A stretch of DNA of 47,947 bases from Treponema sp. (GCA_031279815.1 JAITHW010000134.1:1-47947); one strand, 5' to 3'; positions 24,048 through 32,456 are shown, counted from the first letter of the stretch. Program-made: numbers and translations. The notes: a model not told the origin generated them from the sequence alone.

Positions 24048-24674
24048 ATGGCTGGAAAATTTATCGTTTTTGAAGGGGTTGATGGTTCTGGAACTACCAC
24101 TCAAGCAATGGTATTGCATGATTATTTATTGTCAAAATCTCACAAGGCCTTATTAACATCAGAACCGTCACCGGGTCCGATTGGCAATATGATCCGTGAA
24201 ATTCATACCAAGAGGATTTCTATATCGGATAATCAAGATATTCGAGAGGAACTTTTATCATATTTGTTTGCTGCCGACAGATGCGATCATCTATATAATG
24301 ATATAAATGGTATTACTAAACAGGTTGCCGCAGGTTATTATGTAATATCAACTCGATATTTTTTATCATCCTTTGCCTATCATGTCATTAAAGATGAGGA
24401 CTATGAGTCTATTCATCGGTTAAATAAGCATTTTCCACGGCCTGACTATACGTTTTTTTTAGACTGTCCTGTGGAGTGCGCGCTGAAACGCATTACCTCG
24501 GCCAGACTGCCCGACATAAATGAAGAAAAATCGAATTTACAAAGGGTCGCTAAGAATTATCATTACGCTATCTCAAAATATAACGGGGCCATTTCGCTTA
24601 TTGATGCTACCCAGGAACCAAGCAAGATCAGCTCACAAATAGTTTCTGTTTTAGTGAATAAGGGAATACTATGA
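24048..24674 (+). CDS. tmk: Thymidylate kinase-like protein with altered P-loop
   Basis: This 208-residue protein has the dTMP kinase fold: FIVFEGVDGSGTTTQ at the P-loop (residues 5-19), LLTSEPSPGPIGNMIRE for the second motif, REELLSYLFAADRCDHL, and DYTFFLDCPVECALKRI before the lid. Two key positions differ from the usual enzyme. The Walker-A lysine is Thr16, and the DRY motif reads TRY (VISTRYFLSSFAYH). I recall the GSGTTTQ loop from other bacterial Tmk-like proteins, so it may be a true subfamily. Role in dTTP synthesis is likely but unproven, and a standard tmk may exist elsewhere in the genome. The gene is AT-rich like its neighbours. Confidence 0.85.
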   Translation: MAGKFIVFEGVDGSGTTTQAMVLHDYLLSKSHKALLTSEPSPGPIGNMIREIHTKRISISDNQDIREELLSYLFAADRCDHLYNDINGITKQVAAGYYVISTRYFLSSFAYHVIKDEDYESIHRLNKHFPRPDYTFFLDCPVECALKRITSARLPDINEEKSNLQRVAKNYHYAISKYNGAISLIDATQEPSKISSQIVSVLVNKGIL

Positions 24675-24748
24675 TATATGTTTTTACCTAAATCATTTGA
24701 AAATATAAATCAAGCCATATACTGAATCGAACAAAGGAAAATAACCGC

Positions 24749-25264
24749 ATGAAATTATTTTTGAAAAGAAAAACTCATATTGGCGTGGCGTTAGGCTTAT
24801 TTTTTGCAAATTATGTTTTGGACAGAGTAACAAAATATATTGCATCAGTATATTTGAAGGATAGTGAACCGGTAAGATTATTAAAAGATACGATACTGTT
24901 ACTATACGCGGAGAATACCGGCGCGTTTCTCAGTTTAGGAACCCATTGGAATATCTATATAAAATATTTTGTTTTACTCATTATTCCGTTGATTATATGT
25001 ATCATAGGACTGCTGTACGTAATGCTGAAAGAAATAAAACTATACCGAATAGCAATAATAAGCTGTATCATCGGCGGCGGTATCGGAAATCTTGTAGACC
25101 GGTTGTGCAATGAATTCAAAGTGATAGATTTTATAAATTTCGGCATAGGACGTTTGCGGACCGGTATATTAAACGCAGCTGATCTGTCGGTAACATTCGG
25201 CGCGATACTGTTAATGATATATGAAACCATAATAAAAAAAGAGAAAGATCAAAATAAAATGTGA
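24749..25264 (+). CDS. lspA: Lipoprotein signal peptidase (signal peptidase II)
   Basis: This 171-residue membrane protease cleaves signal peptides of prolipoproteins after lipid attachment. It has four membrane helices and the LspA motifs NYVLDRVTKYIAS, LLLYAENTGAFLSLG, IGGGIGNLVDRL and ILNAADLSVTFGA. The two catalytic aspartates are D117 (VDRL) and D145 (AADLS). The start at 24749 follows AAAGGAAAATAACCGC. It is AT-rich and the last intact gene of the island. A chromosomal lspA would be expected elsewhere, so this could be a second copy. Confidence 0.92.
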   Translation: MKLFLKRKTHIGVALGLFFANYVLDRVTKYIASVYLKDSEPVRLLKDTILLLYAENTGAFLSLGTHWNIYIKYFVLLIIPLIICIIGLLYVMLKEIKLYRIAIISCIIGGGIGNLVDRLCNEFKVIDFINFGIGRLRTGILNAADLSVTFGAILLMIYETIIKKEKDQNKM

Positions 25265-25466
25265 TAAACTGCTGAAGGATTGCGCGCAATACCGCGCCTC
25301 TCCCGTTCGGAATGATCACAGTCTGGTACACAAAGCCGCCGGCAACGTGCGAATAGGTGATATCCGGCCGCACCATTTCTCTCCGCTTTTTTCCGCTTGG
25401 AACCGGCGGTTCAGGATAGTTGCGCAGACCGGGATGCGGCGGTTCGAGCCGGTCTTGGGGGATGAA
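25265..25466 (-). pseudogene. Possible IS3-type transposase remnant
   Basis: On the minus strand a frame from a stop at 25467 reads GLRNYPEPPVPSGKKRREM, then VRPDITYSHVAGGFVYQTVI, then NGRGAVLRA. The part DITYxxVxGGFVYxTxII is like the start of the integrase core of IS3-family OrfB, where the first catalytic Asp lies. Nothing of the rest of the domain was found. The DNA is GC-rich and marks the right edge of the AT-rich island. The match was made by eye and is tentative. Confidence 0.4.
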
Positions 25467-25590
25467 TTACCGCCTTCCGCAATACGCGCCAAACTTTTAT
25501 GAAATTCGTCATACCGGTTAAAGCGGAACGGTATATAACCGCCGTTATTTTCTATAGATTATAATTATACCGTGAGGAAAGGAGCATACC

Positions 25591-26421
25591 ATGCGGGAAA
25601 CATTATCCCTCAACTATCTGCATCAACACTATATTTCAAAAACTTTGCCGAAAAAAGACTTTGAAGAGCTTATCTTTAAGTATATCCTCAATCATTACCG
25701 GCAGTTCCATCTCCCTAATTGGAGTAAAGAAAAATGCGCCGACTATCTATGCGGCCTGTATCCCCGAATCAGCCGGGCTATAGATACTTATAAAAACATA
25801 GGGTCCGCCTTTGAAGCCTATATCCTATCCAAGGTGTATTGGTATGCCAGGGAGCGCCGATCTAGAGAAACGGATCATCATGTTACCGAATATGCCTGCT
25901 GGACGGCCCGCGCCGGGGACATGGCTTTTGAGGAACACGAACCGGAATACATCGAATTTTATCCTGCGGGCAAACCGGTTTCTAATCCCCGGCAAGTTTT
26001 GATATTGCTGCTTAAATCCTATTTTTATATATCTGAGGGTTTTATTTCCCGGGCGGTTCCGTACATAGGTATGGAGAAAGAAAGACTGAACCGGGTGATA
26101 GGCGATCTGCGGGACCTGCGGATGAAACGGACGAAGAGATTCGGGAACTTAGGGAACGGCTTCATTGTCAGTATTACCGGTGTCTTGCCTTTGAGAGCAG
26201 GCTTGAGAAGGCGGCGGAAGGTTCGGCCCTGCGAAAGGATGAAAGACCGGGTTGAGCGCGCCCGGAAACGATACGCTTCTATGCGGAAGCGCTATAGGTC
26301 TCTGCGCATGGATGCGATGAATCGAGAAATAGCGCAGGTGTTGGGCGTTGCGAAAGGAACCGTGGATTCGAATTTGTATGCGTTAAAACAAAAGATCAAG
26401 ACCGTGGAGGCGGGAGAATAG
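25591..26421 (+). CDS. Sigma-factor-like HTH protein with two compensating frameshifts
   Basis: This 276-codon frame has an unknown N-terminal helical part (about 1-175) and a C-terminal helix-turn-helix like sigma region 4 (NREIAQVLGVAKGTVDSNLYALKQKIK). Between about 26121 and 26238 the frame in use gives an arginine-rich, unlikely peptide. The next frame over gives a natural helical sequence (DETDEEIRELRERLHCQYY, then RCLAFESRLEKAAEGSALRK). One lost G near 26121 and one extra G near 26237 would explain this. So the gene is either slightly damaged, misread, or truly altered. An AGGAAAGGAG site precedes the ATG. I know similar proteins only as treponemal hypotheticals. Confidence 0.7.
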   Translation: MRETLSLNYLHQHYISKTLPKKDFEELIFKYILNHYRQFHLPNWSKEKCADYLCGLYPRISRAIDTYKNIGSAFEAYILSKVYWYARERRSRETDHHVTEYACWTARAGDMAFEEHEPEYIEFYPAGKPVSNPRQVLILLLKSYFYISEGFISRAVPYIGMEKERLNRVIGDLRDLRMKRTKRFGNLGNGFIVSITGVLPLRAGLRRRRKVRPCERMKDRVERARKRYASMRKRYRSLRMDAMNREIAQVLGVAKGTVDSNLYALKQKIKTVEAGE

Positions 26422-26513
26422 GCAAATCCCCGGTAAAATTAGAGAAACCTCCGTTGTTTTGAAACGCATAATTTTTAAACCGCTCTAACGCCGCAATTTC
26501 TTCTTGTACGTTC

Positions 26514-26542
26514 TTGACAAAACTTTGATGTTTCTATATAAA
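26514..26542 (+). promoter_or_regulatory. Promoter of trpE
   Basis: TTGACA (26514-26519), 17 bases, TATAAA (26537-26542). Inverted arms TGTTTCTA (26529-26536) and TAGAAACA (26564-26571) lie on both sides of the -10 box and could be a repressor site. No tryptophan-rich leader peptide was seen. Confidence 0.82.
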
Positions 26543-26585
26543 GATACATTATGATACTATACATAGAAACAAAGGAATTACGCTG

Positions 26586-28058
26586 ATGTGCAAACCAGAC
26601 CTTAGGGCTTTCAAAACCCTTGCGGCGGATTACCGGATGATTCCGGTCTCGAAAACCATGCCCTTGGATACCAGAGACCCGATTGAAACCTTTCGGATTC
26701 TCAAAAATCTCAGCCGGCAATGCTTTATTCTTGAAAGCCTGGAGCATACCGCCCGGCGGGGGCGCTATACCTTTCTCGGATACGACCCGAAGCTGGAAAT
26801 CGCCTGCAAAGACGGCGCGCTGACCATCAAGAACGGGACCGAGATTCAGATTGCAACTCAAGAACCGGGGCGGTATATCGCCCGGATCATCGAGGACAAC
26901 AAAAGCCCGAGGCTGCCGGAACTGCCGCCCTTTACCGGCGGGCTGGTTGGGTATTTTGCCTACGATTACCTCAAGTACAGCGAGCCGGGACTGAGGCTTG
27001 ACGGGGAGGATCAGGAGCATTTTAAGGACCTAGACCTCATGCTTTTTGATAAAGTCATTGCCTACGATCATCTCAAGCAGGAAATTATCCTTATGGTCAA
27101 CGCGAAAACCGACGCTGTTGAGGAAAATTACAACCGCGCCTTGAGCGAACTCGAACATATCGCGCAAATCTTGAAACAGGGAACTCCAGCGGAGAATAAG
27201 CCCCTGCGCTTTCTGTCTCCCTTTCGGGCGCTGTTTGATAGAGAACGCTACTGCGCTATGGTGGAGCGGGCAAAAGCCTACATCCGGGAAGGGGATATTT
27301 TTCAGGCGGTCTTGTCAAACCGGCTTGAGGCGGATGTTGAAGGCAGCCTGTTCGATACCTACCGGATGCTGCGGACCCTTAACCCTTCGCCGTATATGTT
27401 TTATTTTTCCAGCGAGCATATTGAAATCGCCGGAGCCTCTCCTGAAACCCTGGTACGCCTGCAAGACCGGACCCTTTTTACCTTTCCTCTGGCAGGGACC
27501 CGGCGGCGGGGCAAGGACCCGGCGGAAGACGCGGCGCTGGAACAGGAACTCCTTGGGGACCCCAAAGAGCTGGCGGAACATATCATGCTGGTAGACTTGG
27601 GGCGGAACGATTTGGGGAAAATCAGCGAATTTTCTTCTATAGAGGTAGAAAAATACCTGTCTGTTGAGCGGTTTTCCCATGTGATGCACCTCGGCTCCAC
27701 GGTGAAAGGGCGCATCCGATCCGGCAAGACCGGACTGGACGCTATCGACGCGGTGCTGCCTGCGGGAACCCTTTCCGGCGCGCCGAAGATTCGGGCTTGT
27801 GAGATCATCAATGAACTGGAAAACAACAAGCGGGGCATCTACGGCGGCGCTGTGGGATACCTTGGGTTTACCGGGGACCTGGACGCCTGCATCAGCATCC
27901 GGATCGCGTATAAGAAAAACGGCAAAGTTTTTGTCCGGTCCGGCGCGGGCATTGTGGCGGACAGCGTGCCGGAACTGGAATATCAGGAGTGCGTCAGCAA
28001 GATGCAGGGGGTTGTCAAAGCCCTGGAAAGGGCCGCCCCAGGGGGGATCCTGCAATGA
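26586..28058 (+). CDS. trpE: Anthranilate synthase component I
   Basis: This 490-residue enzyme turns chorismate plus ammonia (from TrpG) into anthranilate, the first step of tryptophan synthesis. The N-terminal part holds the feedback-type motif FILESLEHTARRGRYTFLGYDP. The chorismate-binding part is complete: GGLVGYFAYDYLKY, REGDIFQAVLSNR, NPSPYMFYF, GASPETLVRL, FPLAGTRRRGKDPAED, AEHIMLVDLGRNDLGKI, LPAGTLSGAPKIRACEIINELE, RGIYGGAVGYLGFTGDLDACI and VRSGAGIVADSVPELEYQEC. It overlaps trpG by 4 bases. No other trp genes lie in the window. AAAGGA stands 10 bases before the ATG. Confidence 0.96.
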   Translation: MCKPDLRAFKTLAADYRMIPVSKTMPLDTRDPIETFRILKNLSRQCFILESLEHTARRGRYTFLGYDPKLEIACKDGALTIKNGTEIQIATQEPGRYIARIIEDNKSPRLPELPPFTGGLVGYFAYDYLKYSEPGLRLDGEDQEHFKDLDLMLFDKVIAYDHLKQEIILMVNAKTDAVEENYNRALSELEHIAQILKQGTPAENKPLRFLSPFRALFDRERYCAMVERAKAYIREGDIFQAVLSNRLEADVEGSLFDTYRMLRTLNPSPYMFYFSSEHIEIAGASPETLVRLQDRTLFTFPLAGTRRRGKDPAEDAALEQELLGDPKELAEHIMLVDLGRNDLGKISEFSSIEVEKYLSVERFSHVMHLGSTVKGRIRSGKTGLDAIDAVLPAGTLSGAPKIRACEIINELENNKRGIYGGAVGYLGFTGDLDACISIRIAYKKNGKVFVRSGAGIVADSVPELEYQECVSKMQGVVKALERAAPGGILQ

Positions 28059-28648
28059 TTCTGCTTATCGACAATTACGACAGTTTTTCCTACAATCTCT
28101 ATCAGCTTATCGGCGCTATAAATCCGGATATCCGGGTGGTTCGGAACGACGCGGTTTCCCTGGCGGAAATTGTGGTGCTTCGCCCCAGTCATATCGTGCT
28201 TTCCCCGGGACCCGGCAAACCCGCGGACGCGGGGATTTGCAAGGATGTTGCCGCGGCTTTTGGGGGGAAGATTCCGCTTTTGGGGGTATGTTTGGGGCAT
28301 CAGGCGATTTGCGAAGCCTTCGGCGGGAGGGTTTTCTATGCCAAGACCTTCATGCACGGCAAAGCGTCGCCTATTACCCTGGACACGAGCTGTCCCATCT
28401 TCAAGGGCTTGCCTCGGATCATTCAAGGCGCCCGGTATCATTCCCTTGCCGCAGACCCCGCTGGGATTCCCGGAACCCTCGTCGTAACCGCCCGCACCGA
28501 AGACGGGGAAGTGATGGGCTTACGGCATCGGGATTATCCGGTGTACGGCGTGCAGTTTCACCCGGAATCGATCTTGACCCCCGAAGGACCGCGGATTGTG
28601 CGGAATTTTTTATCAAGTACGCTGAATTCGAAGAAAAAAGAGCGGTAA
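28055..28648 (+). CDS. trpG: Anthranilate synthase component II (glutamine amidotransferase)
   Basis: This 197-residue class I glutamine amidotransferase feeds ammonia to TrpE. It has LIDNYDSFSYNLYQL, IVLSPGPGKPADAG, the nucleophile Cys79 in LLGVCLGHQAI, and the His169 and Glu171 pair in GVQFHPESILTPEG. The start ATG overlaps the trpE stop (ATGA). The end SKKKER is lysine-rich. It could also serve as PabA for folate synthesis, as in many bacteria with one such gene. Confidence 0.95.
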   Translation: MILLIDNYDSFSYNLYQLIGAINPDIRVVRNDAVSLAEIVVLRPSHIVLSPGPGKPADAGICKDVAAAFGGKIPLLGVCLGHQAICEAFGGRVFYAKTFMHGKASPITLDTSCPIFKGLPRIIQGARYHSLAADPAGIPGTLVVTARTEDGEVMGLRHRDYPVYGVQFHPESILTPEGPRIVRNFLSSTLNSKKKER

Positions 28649-28650
28649 CC

Positions 28651-28725
28651 GTGAATAGCATGAATGAATATGGCATTGAGGATTATTTGTGTTATTTGCA
28701 GGGGCTGGCTTTAGGGGGCATCTAA
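28651..28725 (+). CDS. Possible short ORF after trpG
   Basis: A GTG at 28651 (or ATG at 28660) opens a 24- or 21-codon frame ending LCYLQGLALGGI. It follows trpG by 2 bases. It has no tryptophan and no recognisable family; it could be the start of a lost downstream gene or mere chance. The following 197 bases to 28922 hold no gene that I can see. Confidence 0.2.
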   Translation: MNSMNEYGIEDYLCYLQGLALGGI

Positions 28726-28883
28726 AGCAGGAGTTGGCGGACGTTTCGTACTAACGCGCTTAAAGAAAGGCAGCCGCGAATGACCGGGAGACCTATTCGT
28801 GGTTGTTATTCGCCTCGCCCGTGGTCTAAAAACCTGATATGCCGGGATCCCGTTGAATAAAACGGCTGCTCACTATATCGCCA

Positions 28884-28913
28884 TTGCCCGCGTATCATTC
28901 CCTATTATATAAT
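28884..28913 (+). promoter_or_regulatory. Promoter immediately before the P-loop/Asp23 gene
   Basis: TTGCCC (28884-28889), 18 bases, TATAAT (28908-28913). The ATG at 28923 is only 10 bases after the -10 box and has no ribosome-binding site, so the mRNA may be leaderless. Confidence 0.6.
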
Positions 28914-28922
28914 TAAAGAATA

Positions 28923-29780
28923 ATGTTCTGGGATTCTTTTCTGTATCTTAAAAGAATTAAAGTCTATGCCTTCGTCGGTGAAAGCGGTACCGGTAAAAGT
29001 TTCCGGGCAAAGCTTGTGGCCCAGAAATATCATGCGGACTTTATTATTGATGACGGCCTGCTCATTCGGAACAACCGCATATTGGCGGGCCATTCGGCAA
29101 AAAAAGAAAAGACCTTCCTCGCGGCGGTAAAGGTGGCTCTTTTTGACGAAAAAGCCCAGCGGGATGAGGTTGCCCGCAAACTCCAAGGAGAGAAGCCTAA
29201 GAAGATTCTTATCCTGGGTACTTCAGAAAAAATGGTGAATAAGATCGCCTCCCGGCTCCAACTCCCCCCGCCGGACAAGATCATTAAGATTGAGGATATC
29301 GCCTCACAAGCCGATATTGAAAATGCGATCAGAACGAGACGGATTGAAGGGAAGCATGTGATTCCGGTACCCTCTGTTGAGGTCAAGCGGAGTTATCCGC
29401 ATATCTTTTACGACGCCATCAGAATCTTCAAGCGAAACCAGGTGCCGGTGGCCATCGGTCCTACCCCAACGGTACATGAAAAATCGGTGGTACGTCCTGA
29501 ATATTCCAGACGTAATAAGGTGAGCATTTCTGAAGCAGCGCTGAGCCAGATGGTGCTTCAATGCGTAGATGAATTTGACAAGCAGATCCGTATTAAAAAG
29601 ATCGGGATCAAAGACGACGGTATGGGATACAGGCTGGTCCTTACTATTGATGTGGTTTATGGGACCCAATTAGGGGATAATATGCATGAATTGCGGCGCT
29701 ATATCATCGGTGACATTGAACGGTATACCGGAATTCTGATCGAAGAAGTCAATATTATTATTGATAAGATTATAGAATAA
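28923..29780 (+). CDS. P-loop NTPase fused to an Asp23/Gls24 domain
   Basis: This 285-residue protein starts with a nucleotide-binding part (YAFVGESGTGKSFRAKLVAQKY, P-loop at about 19-26; KILILGTSEKMV; IEDIASQADIENAIRTRR). The second half (about 197-285) is an Asp23/Gls24 (DUF322) domain: ALSQMVLQCVDEFDKQIRIKKIGI, GYRLVLTIDVVYGTQLGDNMHELRRYIIGDIERYTGILIEEVNIIIDKI. Asp23 proteins are membrane-linked envelope or stress factors, mostly in Firmicutes. Fusion with an NTPase suggests an energy- or nucleotide-controlled envelope role, which is inference. It is followed after 51 bases by a secreted protein gene on the same strand. Confidence 0.82.
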   Translation: MFWDSFLYLKRIKVYAFVGESGTGKSFRAKLVAQKYHADFIIDDGLLIRNNRILAGHSAKKEKTFLAAVKVALFDEKAQRDEVARKLQGEKPKKILILGTSEKMVNKIASRLQLPPPDKIIKIEDIASQADIENAIRTRRIEGKHVIPVPSVEVKRSYPHIFYDAIRIFKRNQVPVAIGPTPTVHEKSVVRPEYSRRNKVSISEAALSQMVLQCVDEFDKQIRIKKIGIKDDGMGYRLVLTIDVVYGTQLGDNMHELRRYIIGDIERYTGILIEEVNIIIDKIIE

Positions 29781-29831
29781 TGATTCGAAAATATAAGAAG
29801 CGTTACTTTATTTTTATGAAGGAGATACCAC

Positions 29832-31064
29832 ATGAAAAAATATGTATGCGGCGCGGCATTATTGGTAGTTATACTTTGTACTGTTGCGGCTCAAACCAAG
29901 AATTCTAGTTCCATCCCGCTAGGAATGTCTCTGGTAAATGGCCAATATTACGAGGTTCTGTCCGACGGGGGAACCGCGGACGCGCAGACCCTTTCCCGTG
30001 AATTGGATACCCGTTTCCAATTGTATAACAAATTTTTCCATTTTAATCCGCAGGAACTTGGGGGAAGCCGATTAAAAGTACGGGCTTATAGGGATAAACA
30101 GGCCTATGACACTTATATCACCGAGCGGATCGATGTAACCAGTCCGGGAGCGGTGTATCTTCACTATACCCAGCCGGATCGGCGGGAGCTGGTCATACAC
30201 CGCGGCGGCCCCGAGGAGGAACGCATGTTTCCCCACCAGGCGTTTGTCCAGTACCTGCGGGCATTTATTCCCTATCCTCCGTCCTGGTTCCGGGAGGGGT
30301 TTGCCATCTATTTCAGTACCCTCAAATTTGAGGCCGGTCAAGTTCTTGCGGGAACCGGGAACGGCGTTTCCGCTATGCCGGTCAACGCGGGGTTAATCTA
30401 TGAAGAGAATTTAACTTGGCTTGAAGCGGTAAAAAGCCTGGGGAATAAGTCCCCGTCTTTGGAATCGGTATTGCTTGCCGATGTTAAGGGAACCTATCCG
30501 GACAATTTTCAGGGAGTCTCCTGGGCATTGGTTTTTTTCTTGAAAGACAGCGGAAAAGAGGATTATTTGCGGCTCCTCTATGAGTGCTTTATGCTGCTGA
30601 AGGGTTCCGCTTCGGTGCAGGAGAACTCCCAGGCCATCTACAATCATATCAAGAGCTGGAGTGATTTACCGATCCTTGAGTGGGATTATAAGGCCTATCT
30701 GAATACCCGCAAAACCTTTCCGGAACTTATCGCCGAGGGACAGCGCGCCTATAATGCCAAGGATGCCAGGGCCGCGGAAGAAGTTTTTCAGGCGGCGCAG
30801 AAACAGCGGCCCAGCCATTATGCTCCTTATTATTATCTGGGGCTTTTGGCTTATGACTGGAAAAATTATGACCAGGCGGAACGGTACTACCGTTCCGCTC
30901 AACAATACGGCGCGGACCCGGGATTGATTGCCTACGCGCTGGGCATCAACGCTGCCGCCGCAGGCCGTAACAACGAGGCGATAAGTTTCTTGGAACAGGC
31001 CAAGGCCGCGTCCCCAAGCCAATATAATGATCAGGTGGATAATCTTATTAAACGGCTACGATAA
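29832..31064 (+). CDS. Secreted gluzincin-like (peptidase MA) protein with TPR repeats, probably inactive
   Basis: This 410-residue protein has a signal peptide (YVCGAALLVVILCTVAAQT, cleavage about residue 20). Residues about 50-275 resemble the peptidase MA fold: YEVLSDGGTADAQTLSRELDTRF, LKVRAYRDKQAYDTYI, and SWFREGFAIYFS, where family enzymes have WxxEGxA. The expected zinc motif HExxH reads HQAFV (FPHQAFVQYL), so catalysis is unlikely. From about 300 there are three TPR units (PELIAEGQRAYNAKDARAAEEVF..., YYYLGLLAYDWKNYDQAERYY...). The likely place is the periplasm. A GAAGGAG site precedes the start. It ends in a 9-base tail-to-tail overlap with pcnB. Confidence 0.8.
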   Translation: MKKYVCGAALLVVILCTVAAQTKNSSSIPLGMSLVNGQYYEVLSDGGTADAQTLSRELDTRFQLYNKFFHFNPQELGGSRLKVRAYRDKQAYDTYITERIDVTSPGAVYLHYTQPDRRELVIHRGGPEEERMFPHQAFVQYLRAFIPYPPSWFREGFAIYFSTLKFEAGQVLAGTGNGVSAMPVNAGLIYEENLTWLEAVKSLGNKSPSLESVLLADVKGTYPDNFQGVSWALVFFLKDSGKEDYLRLLYECFMLLKGSASVQENSQAIYNHIKSWSDLPILEWDYKAYLNTRKTFPELIAEGQRAYNAKDARAAEEVFQAAQKQRPSHYAPYYYLGLLAYDWKNYDQAERYYRSAQQYGADPGLIAYALGINAAAAGRNNEAISFLEQAKAASPSQYNDQVDNLIKRLR

Positions 31065-32309
31065 GCCCTCGCCGCGCCCCTGTTCGGACATATCTTTTGT
31101 AGGCAATTCAGCATCTTTTTCTCTGAATTGCCCTTCTTTCCGCCGATGCCGGGGACGATGCTTTTTAGATTTAGAGGCCGGCCCTCCTTTGGAAACCCGC
31201 GGCTCGTCCTGATTTTGAACCATAAAGATTACCTTTTTACCGGAAAATAACGGCTTTTCCCGGTCCAGAAGCCGGGATTTTTTAATGGCGATTCCATGTT
31301 CCTTAAAAATCAGCCTGAGAGCCCGATCCAACTCCGCCCGAGGCGGGTTCATAGGCAGGACAAAACCCCGCGCTGTCATGAAGGTATTCTTATAGTTTTC
31401 CGAATCCCCTTCCCACCGGGTGTTTTCTTCAAGATAATCCCTGATCAGCGCGGCCAGGGTTGCTCCGGGAAGTTTCTTAAACCCCTCTTTGTTGAGAGTA
31501 CCGAGGCCGTTCAGATACTGTTCCCTGAAATCCCTTTTTTCTTTCATCATGTGCGAAGCCTTCGGTTGCAGGTAGGCGTATAAGCCCAGGGACTCCAGGT
31601 TTTCCACAATCTGCGCGGCATAGGATGAATGGATGATCTTGAAGATCTCCTCTGTGAGCCGGGAAGGAGATATACCGGTAAGCAGGGAAGACTGCTTTTT
31701 AATCTTCCATTTAAGGGGCAGGGACAGTTTAAAACCTGTGGTGGCCCCATATTTGACCGCCCGGATCATCCTCACAGGATCATCATTGAAAATGTGAGAG
31801 AGCGGAATGATAGGCCGGATGTTTTTTTTCTGTATATCCTGCATGCCCCCCACATAATCCACCACCACTTGGGTAAGGGGATCGTAAAACAGGGCGTTTA
31901 AGGTAAAATCCCGCCGCAGTACATCCTCTTCAATGGTCCCAAAGGTATTACCGCTCAACCCGTCTTTGAGGGACCGGAAGGTAGAAACCTCGAAGATCTT
32001 GGAGCCGAAATACACATGAACCAGCCTGAAACGGTGGCCTATGATTCGGGCGTTGTGGAATATTTTTTTTATTCGGGTGGGGTTTGCCGCGCTCACAATA
32101 TCAAAATCCTTGGGTTTTTTACCCAAAATCAAATCCCGAACCGCCCCTCCGACTATATAGGTTTCATATCCATTAGCCCGCAGTTGTTCCACAATGGTCA
32201 CCGCTTCGGTATCCACATCTGAAAAATTGATACCATGTTCATTTTGGGTATATACAATCGCTTTTTTAACGGGTCTTCCGTCTTTTTCAGTAGAATAACG
32301 GGTGCGCAA
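31056..32309 (-). CDS. pcnB: Poly(A) polymerase / tRNA nucleotidyltransferase family (PcnB-like)
   Basis: This 417-residue class II nucleotidyltransferase adds A residues to RNA 3' ends or CCA to tRNA. The head domain shows YIVGGAVRDLILGKKPKDFDIVSAANP (with the DxD catalytic pair), IIGHRFRLVHVYFG, EVSTFR and EEDVLRRDFTLNALFYD. Next are NDDPVRMIRAVKYGATTGF and SPSRLTEEIFKII. The basic C-terminal tail (KSKKHRPRHRRKEG) favours the PcnB type over CCA-adding enzymes. A TTG start at 32309 is used, with GAGAGG 5 bases upstream; no better ATG is near. The 3' end overlaps the previous gene on the other strand. Confidence 0.88.
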   Translation of the reverse strand: MRTRYSTEKDGRPVKKAIVYTQNEHGINFSDVDTEAVTIVEQLRANGYETYIVGGAVRDLILGKKPKDFDIVSAANPTRIKKIFHNARIIGHRFRLVHVYFGSKIFEVSTFRSLKDGLSGNTFGTIEEDVLRRDFTLNALFYDPLTQVVVDYVGGMQDIQKKNIRPIIPLSHIFNDDPVRMIRAVKYGATTGFKLSLPLKWKIKKQSSLLTGISPSRLTEEIFKIIHSSYAAQIVENLESLGLYAYLQPKASHMMKEKRDFREQYLNGLGTLNKEGFKKLPGATLAALIRDYLEENTRWEGDSENYKNTFMTARGFVLPMNPPRAELDRALRLIFKEHGIAIKKSRLLDREKPLFSGKKVIFMVQNQDEPRVSKGGPASKSKKHRPRHRRKEGQFREKDAELPTKDMSEQGRGEGLS

Positions 32310-32337
32310 GGAAGCCTCTCATAGTAAGTATAAGTTC

Positions 32338-32352
32338 AGCGCCTACGGCGCT
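32338..32352. repeat. Small GC-rich hairpin upstream of pcnB
   Basis: AGCGCC and GGCGCT flank three bases. It lies between the hydrolase gene and pcnB, both on the minus strand. No T run follows; it may be a weak terminator or a leader structure. Confidence 0.5.
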
Positions 32353-32456
32353 TTGAAAAGGCAAGGGGTGAAATTAAAGCGGATCGTTTTCTTCAATCTT
32401 AATAACCTTATAAGGCCAAACAGAACCATAACCCTTTTGCTCCGTACCGCGTAACC

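Noticed and set aside
25430-25470. GGTTCGAGCC, like a tRNA T-loop
   Set aside because: The bases beside it do not form the T stem, and no acceptor or anticodon arms were found.
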